DNA of 18,105 nt, from contig JAIVHD010000054.1 of the NCBI GenBank assembly GCA_020201235.1, forward strand, positions 1,194 through 19,298. The letters are read 5' to 3'. The notes beneath the pieces are model-generated. The model had not been told where the DNA came from. It ran no database searches and saw only the letters and a list, made by a program, of their open reading frames with translations. Source of the DNA: Lysobacteraceae bacterium (GTDB lineage Bacteria > Pseudomonadota > Gammaproteobacteria > Xanthomonadales > Wenzhouxiangellaceae). The translations under genes were made by a program, and so were the position numbers. How positions within the stretch are numbered: the first letter of the stretch is position 1; the number at the start of each line of letters is the position of its first letter. Below, in pieces: positions 7,812-18,105 of this stretch.

Positions 7812-8515
7812 CAGTCTCCGATGAGCCGCCAACGACTGCAAAGGCGAGCCCGAATTCCGCTGCACTGCCGCCGTGCGTGGTCATCACCGGTCCGACGGGT
7901 GCCGGAAAGACCCGCATTGCGCTGTCGCTGGCCCGAGCGCTGCCTGTGTATCTGGTAAGCATCGATTCAGTCCAGGTTTATCGCGGCATGGATATCGGAT
8001 CGGCCAAGCTTTCGTCGGAAATGCAACGCCGGTTTCCGCATGCGCTGATCGATATTCGTGATCCCGATCAGGCCTATTCGGTTGCTGATTTTCTTGACGA
8101 TGCCCGCGCCGAGATCAAAAAAGCGCGCGATTCCGGAAAGCTGCCGGTGCTGGTCGGTGGCACAACGCTGTATTTGCGCGCGCTTCGCTATGGACTGGAC
8201 CCGATGCCCGGCGCCGACCCCGAAATACGCAACTCGATCGAACGCGAGGCCGAGAGCCTTGGCTGGGCAAAGCTGCACCGCCGGCTGGCGGCAATTGATC
8301 CGATCGCGGCAGCCGGCATCCGGGTCAACGATCCGCAACGCATTCAGCGGGCACTGGAAATTTATCGAACATCGGGACGGCCGGCCAGTTCGTTCTGGAG
8401 TGGCCGTGGCGAAGACCGAATGATCGGCAGTCTGATGATCGTGGGCCGCCAGCCGGCAACTGGCGAAACGCCAAATCACCGCCTTGCGGCAATGGACCGG
8501 CGGATTTTGGTATGA
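7808..8515 (+). CDS. miaA: tRNA dimethylallyltransferase, N-terminal two-thirds, frameshifted
   Basis: MiaA adds a dimethylallyl group to A37 of tRNAs reading UNN codons. From the ATG at 7808 the P-loop GPTGAGKT is at residues 28-35, followed by SIDSVQVYRGMDIGSAK, PHALIDIRDP, LVGGTTLYLRAL and VNDPQRIQRALEIYRTSGRP, all in order. Homology stops near 8445 and the frame ends in a nonsense tail at 8515. The tRNA-binding core with the MRAVGYRQ motif is missing; the true C-terminus is found just after in another frame. The initiator fits the family although the ribosome-binding site is weak. It sits in the usual miaA-hfq-hflX order. As given, the gene cannot make active MiaA. Confidence 0.92.
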   Translation: MTVSDEPPTTAKASPNSAALPPCVVITGPTGAGKTRIALSLARALPVYLVSIDSVQVYRGMDIGSAKLSSEMQRRFPHALIDIRDPDQAYSVADFLDDARAEIKKARDSGKLPVLVGGTTLYLRALRYGLDPMPGADPEIRNSIEREAESLGWAKLHRRLAAIDPIAAAGIRVNDPQRIQRALEIYRTSGRPASSFWSGRGEDRMIGSLMIVGRQPATGETPNHRLAAMDRRILV

Positions 8516-8612
8516 CCCGTTGAATAACCGCACAATTAACCGCATAATCAGAAAAGCGTCGTTATTAACGACCCGCAAAACCGGATTGCCGGCTGATTTC
8601 ATCGACGATTGA
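8448..8612 (+). pseudogene. miaA: miaA C-terminal fragment, out of frame
   Basis: This frame reads ASRQLAKRQITALRQWTGG and on to a TGA at 8610. RQLAKRQxxxLRxW is the conserved C-terminal signature of MiaA, where lysine and arginine residues contact tRNA. It is displaced by one base relative to the upstream miaA piece and follows it with about 70 codons missing, estimated from family length. It overlaps the nonsense tail of the upstream frame. It extends about 36 codons past the signature, a longer tail than typical, with no recognisable content. Confidence 0.85.
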
Positions 8613-8793
8613 AGACGAGGCAGAACAACATCGCACGGCAGGCCCGCGCTGCATTTTGATGAGATCGCAGCATGGCGCGAACCGGCCAAGGCTTGCAGGC
8701 AGCGTCCGCCGAGTGCGGAAAATTGCATTCTGGAAGCAGTAGACGTTCACATCAGACCCGCGATAATAGACAGTAAATAAGGAGAAGTACATA

Positions 8794-9036
8794 ATGTCAG
8801 GTAAGGGTCACTCACTTCAGGATCCGTTTCTGAACGCGTTGCGCAAGGAGCGCGTTCCGGTTTCAATTTTCCTGGTCAATGGAATCAAGCTGCAGGGACA
8901 GATCGAATCGTTCGATAATTTCGTGGTCTTGCTGAAAAATTCAGTAAGTCAGATGATTTATAAACACGCGATTTCAACCGTGGTGCCGGCACGAAACGTT
9001 CGAATCGCGCCTGCCGACGAACAAGATAGCGATTGA
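8794..9036 (+). CDS. hfq: RNA chaperone Hfq
   Basis: Hexameric Sm-like protein that pairs small RNAs with mRNAs. It has 80 residues with the Sm1 region ([34 protein letters not shown]) and Sm2 ([10 protein letters not shown]) intact, then a short acidic tail. The chief RNA-binding residues Q8-type, F42-type and YKH are visible. AAGGAG lies 9 bp before the ATG. The 181-bp gap from the miaA tail likely holds its own promoter (GATAAT at 8762-8767 is a candidate -10, without a good -35). It overlaps hflX by four bases. Confidence 0.98.
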   Translation: MSGKGHSLQDPFLNALRKERVPVSIFLVNGIKLQGQIESFDNFVVLLKNSVSQMIYKHAISTVVPARNVRIAPADEQDSD

Positions 9037-10343
9037 TCAACGGGTTTCCGCAGCCCGAGGAGCGCGGTCGGGCCAACCACGCAATCCTGGTACAGCCGGA
9101 GTTCGGCCAGCCGAGCTCGGCACGCGATATCGAGGAATTTCAGTCGCTGGCGCACGCTGCCGGGTGTAGCGTCGGGAGTGTCATCCGGGGCCGTCGGCAT
9201 CAGCCCGATGCGCGCACGTTGATCGGGCGTGGCAAGGTCGAGGAAGTCCGACTGGCCACGCTCGCGCAGGATGCTGGACTGGTACTGTTCAACCACCGGC
9301 TAAGCCCGGTGCAGGAGCGCAACCTGAGTCGCGAGTTTGGCTTGCCGGTGCTTGATCGAACAACCCTCATCCTGGACATCTTCGCGCAGCGTGCGCGATC
9401 TCACGAAGGCAAGTTGCAGGTCGAGCTCGCTCAACTCAGGCATTTGTCGACGCGCCTGGTTCGCGGCTGGACCCATCTCGAACGACAACGCGGCGGGATC
9501 GGAATGCGCGGGCCCGGGGAAACGCAGCTCGAAACCGATCGCCGCCTGCTTGCGGTCCGCATTCGTCAGCTCGGCCAGCGGCTGGAGCGCCTTGAGCACC
9601 ATCGCGCCCGCGGGCGCCACGCGAGAGATCGGGGGGGCATGCCGCTGATTTCGCTGGTGGGCTATACCAACGCCGGCAAATCGACGCTTTTCAACCGCAT
9701 CACCGAGTCCGATGTGATGGTTCGCGACCAGTTGTTTGCAACGCTTGACCCAACCGTGCGCCGGGTTGCAAACTCGCAGGGTGGAACGCTTCTTGCCAGC
9801 GATACGGTTGGCTTTATTCAGGACCTGCCGCATGAGCTGGTTGCCGCGTTTCGCGCCACCCTGGAAGAAACGCTGGCGGCAACGCTTGTGCTGCAGGTGG
9901 TTGATGCGGCCGATCCGGAACGCGAAATCCAAATTGACACGGTCGAGCGCGTTCTTCAGGAAATCGGCGCTGACACGCTACCGCGTCTGGTCGTCTATAA
10001 CAAGATCGACCTGTCCGAAACGCCGGCTCGGGTCGAGCGCGACGAGCAGGGCCGGCCCAGCCGCGTCTGGTTGTCCGCCGCGACGGGCGAGGGTCTTGAG
10101 CAATTGCACGAGGCGATGGTCGAGTGCGTCAGCGGCGGTCAAATCCAAACCGCGGCCCTGTTGCCGGCGCGAATGCAAAAGCTGAGATCAAAGCTGTTCG
10201 GTCTTGGAGCAATCAAGGCCGAACAGATTCAGGACGATGGCTCCAGTTGGGTCGACATCGACCTCAGCCGCCGCGACGCGCTCGAACTGGCCCGGACCGG
10301 CGGCGAGGACGGCACGTGGATACATCAACACCTGTTAAAATAG
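9033..10343 (+). CDS. hflX: Ribosome-associated GTPase HflX
   Basis: A 436-residue GTPase that splits or rescues stalled 70S ribosomes. The N-terminal domain (about 15-190) carries [48 protein letters not shown] and the glycine-rich [14 protein letters not shown]. The G domain follows with G1 GYTNAGKST (about 211-219), G2 TLDPTVRR, G3 DTVGFI, and G4 NKID. The C-terminal domain ends at 436. The start is a TTG overlapping the hfq stop (TTGA), so translation is probably coupled to hfq; the next plausible residue matching homologs is a few codons in. Length and motifs are normal. Confidence 0.95.
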   Translation: MINGFPQPEERGRANHAILVQPEFGQPSSARDIEEFQSLAHAAGCSVGSVIRGRRHQPDARTLIGRGKVEEVRLATLAQDAGLVLFNHRLSPVQERNLSREFGLPVLDRTTLILDIFAQRARSHEGKLQVELAQLRHLSTRLVRGWTHLERQRGGIGMRGPGETQLETDRRLLAVRIRQLGQRLERLEHHRARGRHARDRGGMPLISLVGYTNAGKSTLFNRITESDVMVRDQLFATLDPTVRRVANSQGGTLLASDTVGFIQDLPHELVAAFRATLEETLAATLVLQVVDAADPEREIQIDTVERVLQEIGADTLPRLVVYNKIDLSETPARVERDEQGRPSRVWLSAATGEGLEQLHEAMVECVSGGQIQTAALLPARMQKLRSKLFGLGAIKAEQIQDDGSSWVDIDLSRRDALELARTGGEDGTWIHQHLLK

Positions 10344-10411
10344 AATGCTTGACGATCGAGGCCGCCACTCACCGGTGCCTCGATCCGGACCCGCACACTC
10401 TGGAGATTTGA

Positions 10412-11569
10412 ATGCCCTGGAATGAACCCGGACGCGGCAGCGGCGGTGGAAATGATCAAGATCCCTGGAAAGGTGGTGGGCAACAACCGCCGGATCTGGA
10501 TGAAGTTTTTGCTAACGTTCAGAAGCGCCTCAAAAAGATGATCGGTGGCGGAAATGACGGCGGGGATCCGTCCGGGCCTTCGAACTCGGGTGGTCCCGGA
10601 TTCGGCGGTATTGCGGTTCTGGTGGTGGTTCTGGCCGCCATATGGGGCGTCTGGAATGCCATTCACGTGATCGATGAATCAGAACGCGGGGTCGTTTTAC
10701 GGCTTGGCGAATATTCGCGTACGCTAATGCCGGGCCTTAACCTGACGTTTCCGGCACCGATTGAAACCGTTCAAAAAGTGAACGTCACGCAGGTTCGATC
10801 GATCGAAAACCGCTCACGCATGCTGACCGGCGACGAAAATCTGATCGATCTCGGCTACGCCGTTCAATACCGGGTCGTCGATCCGGAAAAGTTCCTGTTC
10901 AACGTGCAGGAACCGGAACGCTCGCTGGCTGAGGCGACCGACAGCGCCATTCGTGAAACGGTTGGCACCAACAACATGGATTTCATTCTCGAAATCGGGC
11001 GTGGGCTGATCGCGACTTCAGCCGGCGAATTGCTGCAGGAAATCATCGACCGGTACGATTCGGGTATCCAGGTCGAATCCTTCAATCTGCAGGAAGTTCG
11101 GCCGCCCGGCCAAGTGCAAAGCGCCTTCGATGACGTAGTTCGCGCCCGCGAGGATCAAATCCGGTTTGCCAACGAAGCTCAGGCATACGCCAATCAGGTG
11201 GTGCCGGAGGCGCGTGGCCGGGCGGCGCGCATTTTTGAGGAGGCCGAGGGCTATCGAGCCTCGCTGATCGCCAAAGCCGACGGTGAGTCAGATCGATTCG
11301 TCTCCTTGTACACTGAGTATGCAAGGGCACCTGAAGTGACACGCCAGCGGTTGTACCTGGAAAGTTTTCAGGAGCTCTATCAGTCGGTGCCGAAGGTTTT
11401 GCTGGATACCGGGAGCAGCGACAATATCCTGTATCTGCCGCTCGATCGCCTGGCAAATGGCGCGGCATCGGCAAACCGGTTACCGCCACCGCCGTTGATG
11501 GATGCGCGCGAACGCTCGCAGAACAGTGCGGCTAATCGACCAGGCCGAACCGGCCGGGAAGGACGTTAA
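10412..11569 (+). CDS. hflK: HflK, membrane SPFH protein modulating FtsH
   Basis: Forms with HflC a large inner-membrane complex around the FtsH protease. At 385 residues it is standard. Residues 1-65 are glycine- and asparagine-rich and cytoplasmic. One transmembrane segment follows at about 65-84 (IAVLVVVLAAIWGVWNAI). The SPFH/prohibitin domain is periplasmic (ESERGVVLRLGEY, MPGLN, YAVQYRV, EVRPP, DDVVRAREDQ), then a coiled coil rich in Ala and Glu and a C-terminal YLPLDRL. The ATG is preceded by TGGAG about 8 bp upstream. It is two bases from hflC. Confidence 0.97.
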   Translation: MPWNEPGRGSGGGNDQDPWKGGGQQPPDLDEVFANVQKRLKKMIGGGNDGGDPSGPSNSGGPGFGGIAVLVVVLAAIWGVWNAIHVIDESERGVVLRLGEYSRTLMPGLNLTFPAPIETVQKVNVTQVRSIENRSRMLTGDENLIDLGYAVQYRVVDPEKFLFNVQEPERSLAEATDSAIRETVGTNNMDFILEIGRGLIATSAGELLQEIIDRYDSGIQVESFNLQEVRPPGQVQSAFDDVVRAREDQIRFANEAQAYANQVVPEARGRAARIFEEAEGYRASLIAKADGESDRFVSLYTEYARAPEVTRQRLYLESFQELYQSVPKVLLDTGSSDNILYLPLDRLANGAASANRLPPPPLMDARERSQNSAANRPGRTGREGR

Positions 11570-11571
11570 TC

Positions 11572-12429
11572 ATGCGATTGTTACTGCCGATCATCATCAT
11601 CCTGGTCATCTTTGTCGGGCTGCAAAGCATTTTTATCGTCAAGGAAACCGATCACGCACTGAAGTTTCGGCTTGGCGAGGTCGTCCGCGACGATTATGAG
11701 CCGGGCCTGCACATCAAAGCACCGTTTATCAACAATATTCGCAAATTTGATAACCGGCTGATCACGTTGGACATGCCACCCGAACAGATGAATACAGCCG
11801 AGCAGAAATTTGTCGAGGTCGATTACTTCGTCAAGTGGAAGATCATTGATCCGAAAGCGTTCTACACGGCCACCACCAGCGGTGACTTCCAGGTTGCGCG
11901 GGCCCGATTGGCTCAGCTCATTCGTAACGACCTGCGTGAGGCTTTTGCCCAACGCACGCTCAGTGAAGTGGTGTCGGAGCAGCGGCGCGACATGATGGAG
12001 CAGCTTCAAACCAGCGCAAACGAGCGTATGCAGACGTTTGGGATCGATGTGGCGGATGTTCGAATCAAAAAGATCGAGCTGACCGAGGAAGTTCTCGGAT
12101 CGGTATTTGAGCGGATGGAAACCCAACGAACCGAATTTGCCAACGAGCTTCGCTCGTTGGGTCGAGAGCGGGCCGAGGAAATCGAGGCTGAAGCGGACCG
12201 CGAAGTTCGGATTCTGCTGGCCGAGGCCGAGCGTGACGCGGCCCGTATTCGCGGTGAAGGCGATGCGCGCTCGACCGAGATTTACGCATCGGCCTATCAA
12301 CGGGATCCTGAATTCTATGCGTTTCTCCGCAGTCTCGAGGCCTACCGCGCAAGCTTTGACAGCGAACGCGACTTCATGCTACTCGATACCGGTTCTGACT
12401 TCTTCCGCTATTTTCAGCAACAGCAATAG
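11572..12429 (+). CDS. hflC: HflC, membrane SPFH protein modulating FtsH
   Basis: Partner of HflK, 285 residues. It has an N-terminal signal anchor (LLLPIIIILVIFVGLQSIFIV), SPFH domain with KFRLGEVV, PGLHIKAPFI and VDYFVKWKI, a long coiled coil (ERMETQRTEFANELRSLGRE onward) and C-terminal FFRYFQQQQ. GGAAGG precedes the ATG. It is transcribed with hflK two bases upstream and a DUF2065 gene 15 bp downstream, the standard order. Confidence 0.97.
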   Translation: MRLLLPIIIILVIFVGLQSIFIVKETDHALKFRLGEVVRDDYEPGLHIKAPFINNIRKFDNRLITLDMPPEQMNTAEQKFVEVDYFVKWKIIDPKAFYTATTSGDFQVARARLAQLIRNDLREAFAQRTLSEVVSEQRRDMMEQLQTSANERMQTFGIDVADVRIKKIELTEEVLGSVFERMETQRTEFANELRSLGRERAEEIEAEADREVRILLAEAERDAARIRGEGDARSTEIYASAYQRDPEFYAFLRSLEAYRASFDSERDFMLLDTGSDFFRYFQQQQ

Positions 12430-12444
12430 GCAGCAGACAACGAC

Positions 12445-12630
12445 ATGTTCGACGACTTGCTGCTCGCGTTCTCGCTGGTGCTGATCCTCGAGGGCCTGCT
12501 GCCTGCGCTTAGCCCGCGTGGCTGGCGTCAGGCGGTCGAACGGCTCGGTGAGTTGTCCGATCCATCTATCCGGCGTTTTGGGATCGCGATGATTATTATT
12601 GGTGCCGCCGTTTTTCATCTCGCAAGCTGA
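12445..12630 (+). CDS. DUF2065 small membrane protein (YjeT-like)
   Basis: A 61-residue protein with two hydrophobic helices (about 3-21 and 44-60) separated by a short loop holding RGWRQAVERLGEL. Its position between hflC and purA and its pattern LLLAFSLVLILEGLLPAL match the conserved DUF2065/YjeT family of unknown function. The ribosome-binding site is weak; translation may depend on hflC. Confidence 0.85.
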   Translation: MFDDLLLAFSLVLILEGLLPALSPRGWRQAVERLGELSDPSIRRFGIAMIIIGAAVFHLAS

Positions 12631-12663
12631 TTCGGCTTGTTCCATCCGATTTTGTATTTGTAA

Positions 12664-13844
<1,181 letters not shown>

Positions 13845-13919
13845 CGCGGAAGTCGTCCGCCGTCACGGTCCGGTGCCGGATTGTCTGATCTCGCATTCGG
13901 ATCGAAAACGGCGTTGGCT

Positions 13920-13925
13920 TACAAT
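13920..13925 (+). promoter_or_regulatory. Candidate -10 box for serS
   Basis: TACAAT lies 29 bp before the serS ATG in the 110-bp gap after purA, giving a short leader. The -35 at 17-18 bp spacing is poor (TTCGGA), so this is a modest call. The ribosome-binding site AAGGAC follows it. Confidence 0.35.
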
Positions 13926-13927
13926 GA

Positions 13928-15241
<1,314 letters not shown>

Positions 15242-15255
15242 TGGGCCGCACGGCT

Positions 15256-15525
15256 TCAACTGCTGAGGGTAACAACCCGGTTGCGTCCGGCGTCCTTGGC
15301 ATCGAACAGGGCCTGATCGGCGCGCGCGTACAAGGCGTCGAGGCTGCGCTCAATCGAGCGTTCGGCAACCCCGAAACTTAAGGTGACCCAAGGTTGTATG
15401 TCGCGATCGCGCTGGGTGTTCAGAATTGCGCGCAGGTGTTCAATTCGGGCGACCGCCTGATCCACATCGCAGTCGATGAGCGCGACGCCGAATTCTTCTC
15501 CTCCCAAGCGACCCAGGATGGCGTA
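15256..15525 (-). pseudogene. GGDEF domain C-terminal half, out of frame
   Basis: The frame reads YAILGRLGGEEFGVALIDCD and continues through WVTLSFGVAER and LYARADQALFDAKDAGRNRV to a TGA. GGEEF is an active-type signature loop of diguanylate cyclases, and the ADxALYxAKxxGRNRV ending is complete. It is the continuation of the upstream TPR/TM protein but one base out of phase. A TTG at 15507 is the only initiator near the motif. Confidence 0.88.
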
Positions 15526-16951
15526 TCAGGTGGCCATGGCTGTCGTTGACCTGCTTGAACAGATCGACGTCGGCGACGATGAGCGTAAAAGACGTTCCGG
15601 TCTGTTGGGCTCGTTGGAAGTTTTGCAGTGCCAACTCGAAGAAACGGGTGTGATTGAGCAAGCCCGTCAAACCGTCACGGCGCGACATTCGGCGCAGGCG
15701 GCGCCGATCGCGCGCCGTCTGAAAAAGCAGTGTAAACAGTAAAACGCCGGCGATCACCGCGCTCGATCCCGCATACAGGGTGGCTCTTGCTCCCTGACGC
15801 TTGTTCTCCTGACTGAGCTCGATGGCCTGGTTTTGGCTTCTGAGCAATTCCAGCTGTTTGTGGCGGGCCTGATCATCCTGGTCGCTCATCGACAACTGAA
15901 GCCGCATCGCGCGTGTACCCTCAGCTCTTTCGCGACCATATTGAATCGCGAGTCGCTCGTACTCCACCGCCTTGGCGAGATTGTTTTCCTGTTCCGCCAA
16001 CCGCCCCATGACCTGATAGGCATCCGCCCGCGACGATAAACCGCCCGCTAAATTCAGGACTTCAGCGACCGAGTCGAGCGTCTGGGACGCTTCGGCAAGG
16101 CGGCCTCTCTCCAACTGAAGCATTGCCAGTTCGATCGCGGCTTCCAGTCGGCCATCCGGAAATTCTGCCTGGTCGAGCAGCGCCAGCGCATTGACGAAAT
16201 GGCTCTCGGCTGCCGCGTGATCGCCCCGCTGGCGCAGGACTCGACCCATGCCGAGCTTGGCCAGGCCCGAAAAGATCAGGTCGGGAATGCTTTGACAATA
16301 ATCGAGCGCGGTTTCGAAATCCCGCTTTGCCGGCTCCAGGTCTCCCTGCGCCAGTCGGGTTCTTGCCCGTCGCTCCAGGGCCACGCATTTCTGTCGGTCC
16401 GCATTTGAATCGCCGGTTAGCTCCAGCGCCAGGTTGGCGTACTCAAGTGCGGTCGAAAACTCTCCGATTCGGTAGTGGAATTCAGCCGCGACGCTATAGG
16501 TGTCGGCGCACATTGCAGGGTCTTCTACGTGCTGTGCGCGCTGCAGGGCTTGGCGAAAATAGTTAAAACCCGACTCAAACTGATCATTGACAACCAAAAG
16601 ATTGGTTGCCAGGTTCAACGCACGCAGCTCAAGGTCGGGATCCAGCGGCGGGCTGCGTTGGAGCAGGGCCTGAACTTCGACGATCGCGGGTTCGATTTCC
16701 TTTGCCAAAGCCTTGTTGCGAATCCGGATCAGTTCGAAACGGGCCTTCAGTCGAGCATCCGCATACTCCATCCGGGCCTCGACATCGACAATACGCCGAC
16801 GCACATCGCGCCAGGACTCGGAAAAACTAAGCAGTTCCAGCTGATCGACCCATTCCCGAGCCGGGTTGGCAAACGCTGGCGCGACAAGACACAGGAGCAG
16901 GACCATTGACAGTGAACAGCGCGCGAAACGCAGCACCGACTCAGTCATCAT
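15440..16951 (-). CDS. Signal-peptide TPR sensor with transmembrane and GGDEF domain, frameshifted
   Basis: Predicted membrane diguanylate cyclase, making cyclic-di-GMP from GTP. From the ATG at 16951 (GGAG about 11 bp upstream), residues 1-28 form a signal peptide (MVLLLCLVAPAFA). Residues about 60-345 are helical repeats typical of TPR, e.g. ATNLLVVNDQFESGFNYFRQAL and VAAEFHYRIGEFSTALEYANLAL, predicted periplasmic. A short coiled coil precedes a transmembrane helix at about 391-411 (TLYAGSSAVIAGVLLFTLLF). The GGDEF domain starts RRDGLTGLLNHTRFFEL and reaches DVDLFKQVNDSHGH (residue 474), where homology breaks; the rest to 15440 is nonsense. About 20 codons, including the family's GD, are missing before the GGEEF motif. 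A start at 17311 would add 120 residues without family-like content. Confidence 0.88.
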   Translation of the reverse strand: MMTESVLRFARCSLSMVLLLCLVAPAFANPAREWVDQLELLSFSESWRDVRRRIVDVEARMEYADARLKARFELIRIRNKALAKEIEPAIVEVQALLQRSPPLDPDLELRALNLATNLLVVNDQFESGFNYFRQALQRAQHVEDPAMCADTYSVAAEFHYRIGEFSTALEYANLALELTGDSNADRQKCVALERRARTRLAQGDLEPAKRDFETALDYCQSIPDLIFSGLAKLGMGRVLRQRGDHAAAESHFVNALALLDQAEFPDGRLEAAIELAMLQLERGRLAEASQTLDSVAEVLNLAGGLSSRADAYQVMGRLAEQENNLAKAVEYERLAIQYGRERAEGTRAMRLQLSMSDQDDQARHKQLELLRSQNQAIELSQENKRQGARATLYAGSSAVIAGVLLFTLLFQTARDRRRLRRMSRRDGLTGLLNHTRFFELALQNFQRAQQTGTSFTLIVADVDLFKQVNDSHGHLIRHPGSLGRRRIRRRAHRLRCGSGGRPN

Positions 16952-17338
16952 CCCGGCTGTGACTCCGCCGCATCTGATCCGCGCTAAACCCGGCTTGTTC
17001 ACCATCCCTCCAGCGGCGCCTCCGTCAGCCCCCGCATCCGGGGCTAACGCTCGGTCGTGCATCCTCAACCAAGAGAATACCCGGGTTCTGGTCCTGTTGA
17101 AAGGGTTTGTGATCGACGCGTCTTTTTGCGAAGCCGCCGCCCCCGCGTCCAGGCCGTTAGGCGGTATTCCGAAAAAAAGCCGGTATCGTGAAAGCAACTG
17201 GCAGAACTGACGGTCAGGTACATCGAGTCCATTGATCGCTCCCCAATGGAACTCGTCAGGAGCTGGCTGCGGGTGCCCGCCCGCGGCCAGCTCCGCATTT
17301 GAAACACCCATTTAAGGCCAAATTGATGTGGATTCAGT
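16952..17338. other. Divergent intergenic region, 387 bp, mostly unassigned
   Basis: This separates the minus-strand TPR/GGDEF gene from the plus-strand DUF3179 gene and must hold both promoters. I see no clear sigma-70 pair. The minus-strand frame stays open for 120 codons above the signal-peptide ATG but looks non-coding (Gly/Ala/Arg-rich, no motif). On the plus strand, 17192-17302 reads KQLAELTVRYIESIDRSPM and on to LRI before a stop, with protein-like composition but no start; it could be the 3' end of a lost gene. Confidence 0.5.
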
Positions 17339-18105
17339 ATGCTTGATTGGATGATATCAACCAGGATCTCGGCGGTCGCAGTGCGAATCGTGGTGCTATC
17401 GCTGTTGGGCTGGCTGTTGCTCGGACAAGTTTCGGGACGCGAGCGGTCACTTGAAGCCGAGTTTCCCAAAACCGATTTCTCGAAATCGGTGGTGGCGTTC
17501 GACGAGATCCGATCCGGCGGTCCGCCGCGCGACGGGATTCCGTCGCTGGATTCACCACGGTTTATCGCTGCGCGCCAGGCCGACTGGCTGCATCCGGATG
17601 AGCCCGTAATTGTGGTCCGTGTCAAAGACCACGCAAGGGCTTATCCAATACAAATCCTGATCTGGCATGAAATCGTCAATGACGTCATCGACGGCAAACC
17701 TTTATCTATCACGTTCTGCCCTCTCTGCAACGCCTCACTCGTTTTTGAACGCGAATTCGAAGGCGAAGTCCTCGATTTCGGAACCACCGGTCGATTGCGG
17801 AAAAGTGACATGGTCATGTACGACCGCCAGACCGAAACCTGGTGGCAGCAGTTTACCGGTGAAGGTCTGATCGGCAAGTACGCTGGCAAGTCGCTGGTCG
17901 AGTACCCTTCTTCGATTGTACGCTTTGGTGATTTTGCCGAGGATTCGCCTGACGGGCGGGTGCTTTCACGGCGTACCGGCTTCAATCGTCGCTACGGCGA
18001 AAACCCGTACCGGGGCTATGATCGGATTGACCAGAGTCCGTTTCTGTTTGACGATCCGGTGGACCCGCGTCTTCCTCCGATGGAACGCGTGCTGGCGGTT
18101 CGAAT
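17339..18105 (+). CDS. DUF3179 domain protein, 3' end cut by window edge
   Basis: 255 residues visible, open to the edge. A signal sequence or anchor lies at about 8-33 (hydrophobic VRIVVLSLLGWLLLGQ). The DUF3179 core is recognised from VVRVKDHARAYPIQILIWHEIVNDV, then PLSITFCPLCNASLVF with a CPLC pair, DFGTTGRLRKSDMVMYDRQTETWWQQFTG and LSRRTGFNRRYGENPYRGY. Function of the family is unknown; the protein is probably exported. The ATG at 17339 is preceded by no strong ribosome-binding site; an in-frame ATG at 17351 is an alternative. Confidence 0.88.
   Translation, partial: MLDWMISTRISAVAVRIVVLSLLGWLLLGQVSGRERSLEAEFPKTDFSKSVVAFDEIRSGGPPRDGIPSLDSPRFIAARQADWLHPDEPVIVVRVKDHARAYPIQILIWHEIVNDVIDGKPLSITFCPLCNASLVFEREFEGEVLDFGTTGRLRKSDMVMYDRQTETWWQQFTGEGLIGKYAGKSLVEYPSSIVRFGDFAEDSPDGRVLSRRTGFNRRYGENPYRGYDRIDQSPFLFDDPVDPRLPPMERVLAVR

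Noticed and set aside
16952..17311. N-terminal extension of the TPR/GGDEF protein to the 17311 ATG
   Set aside because: The signal peptide begins at 16951 and the extension has no family-like content; a signal peptide would not be expected 120 residues in.

Overview
The window looks like chromosomal DNA of a GC-rich gammaproteobacterium near the Xanthomonadales/Wenzhouxiangellaceae/Chromatiales. The evidence is gene order (gloB, yafS-like, rnhA, dnaQ; then miaA, hfq, hflX, hflK, hflC, DUF2065, purA), the methionine synthase split into two cistrons joined by an ATGA overlap, and gammaproteobacterial-type protein sequences. This is inference from family knowledge; no search was run. I see no mobile element, CRISPR array, tRNA or rRNA.

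Layout: the left 5.8 kb reads on the minus strand. From its upstream end it holds gloB (glyoxalase II), an ArsR-type regulator fused to a SAM-dependent methyltransferase (SahR-like), the homocysteine-binding half of methionine synthase, the pterin/cobalamin half with its activation domain, and periplasmic Cu/Zn superoxide dismutase (sodC), cut by the left edge. From 5.9 to 15.2 kb everything reads on the plus strand: yafS-like methyltransferase, rnhA, dnaQ, a possible 26-codon ORF, miaA, hfq, hflX, hflK, hflC, a DUF2065 membrane peptide, purA and serS. A minus-strand TPR/transmembrane/GGDEF protein follows, convergent with serS. A DUF3179 protein runs off the right edge on the plus strand.

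The most striking feature is a series of five deletion scars in otherwise well-preserved genes: inside the metH activation domain, between the SahR-like gene and the first metH cistron, inside miaA, inside purA and inside the GGDEF domain. At each, clean homology stops and resumes in another frame (or another gene) with an estimated 20 to 125 codons missing. The flanks show no other stops or frameshifts. PurA, MiaA and MetH are rarely dispensable, so assembly or consensus error is the leading explanation, with very recent real deletions second. The intact genes (gloB, rnhA, dnaQ, hfq, hflX, hflK, hflC, serS) are full length.

Functionally the window combines the methionine/SAM cycle with its probable SAH-sensing regulator, methylglyoxal detoxification, DNA replication fidelity and RNA primer removal, tRNA modification and small-RNA regulation, membrane-protease control (HflKC), AMP synthesis, seryl-tRNA charging, oxidative defence and cyclic-di-GMP signalling. 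I did not find a convincing new system; the scars, the possible AUC start of the SahR-like gene with its nearby AT-rich repeats, and the tightly overlapped short ORF before miaA are what I would check.
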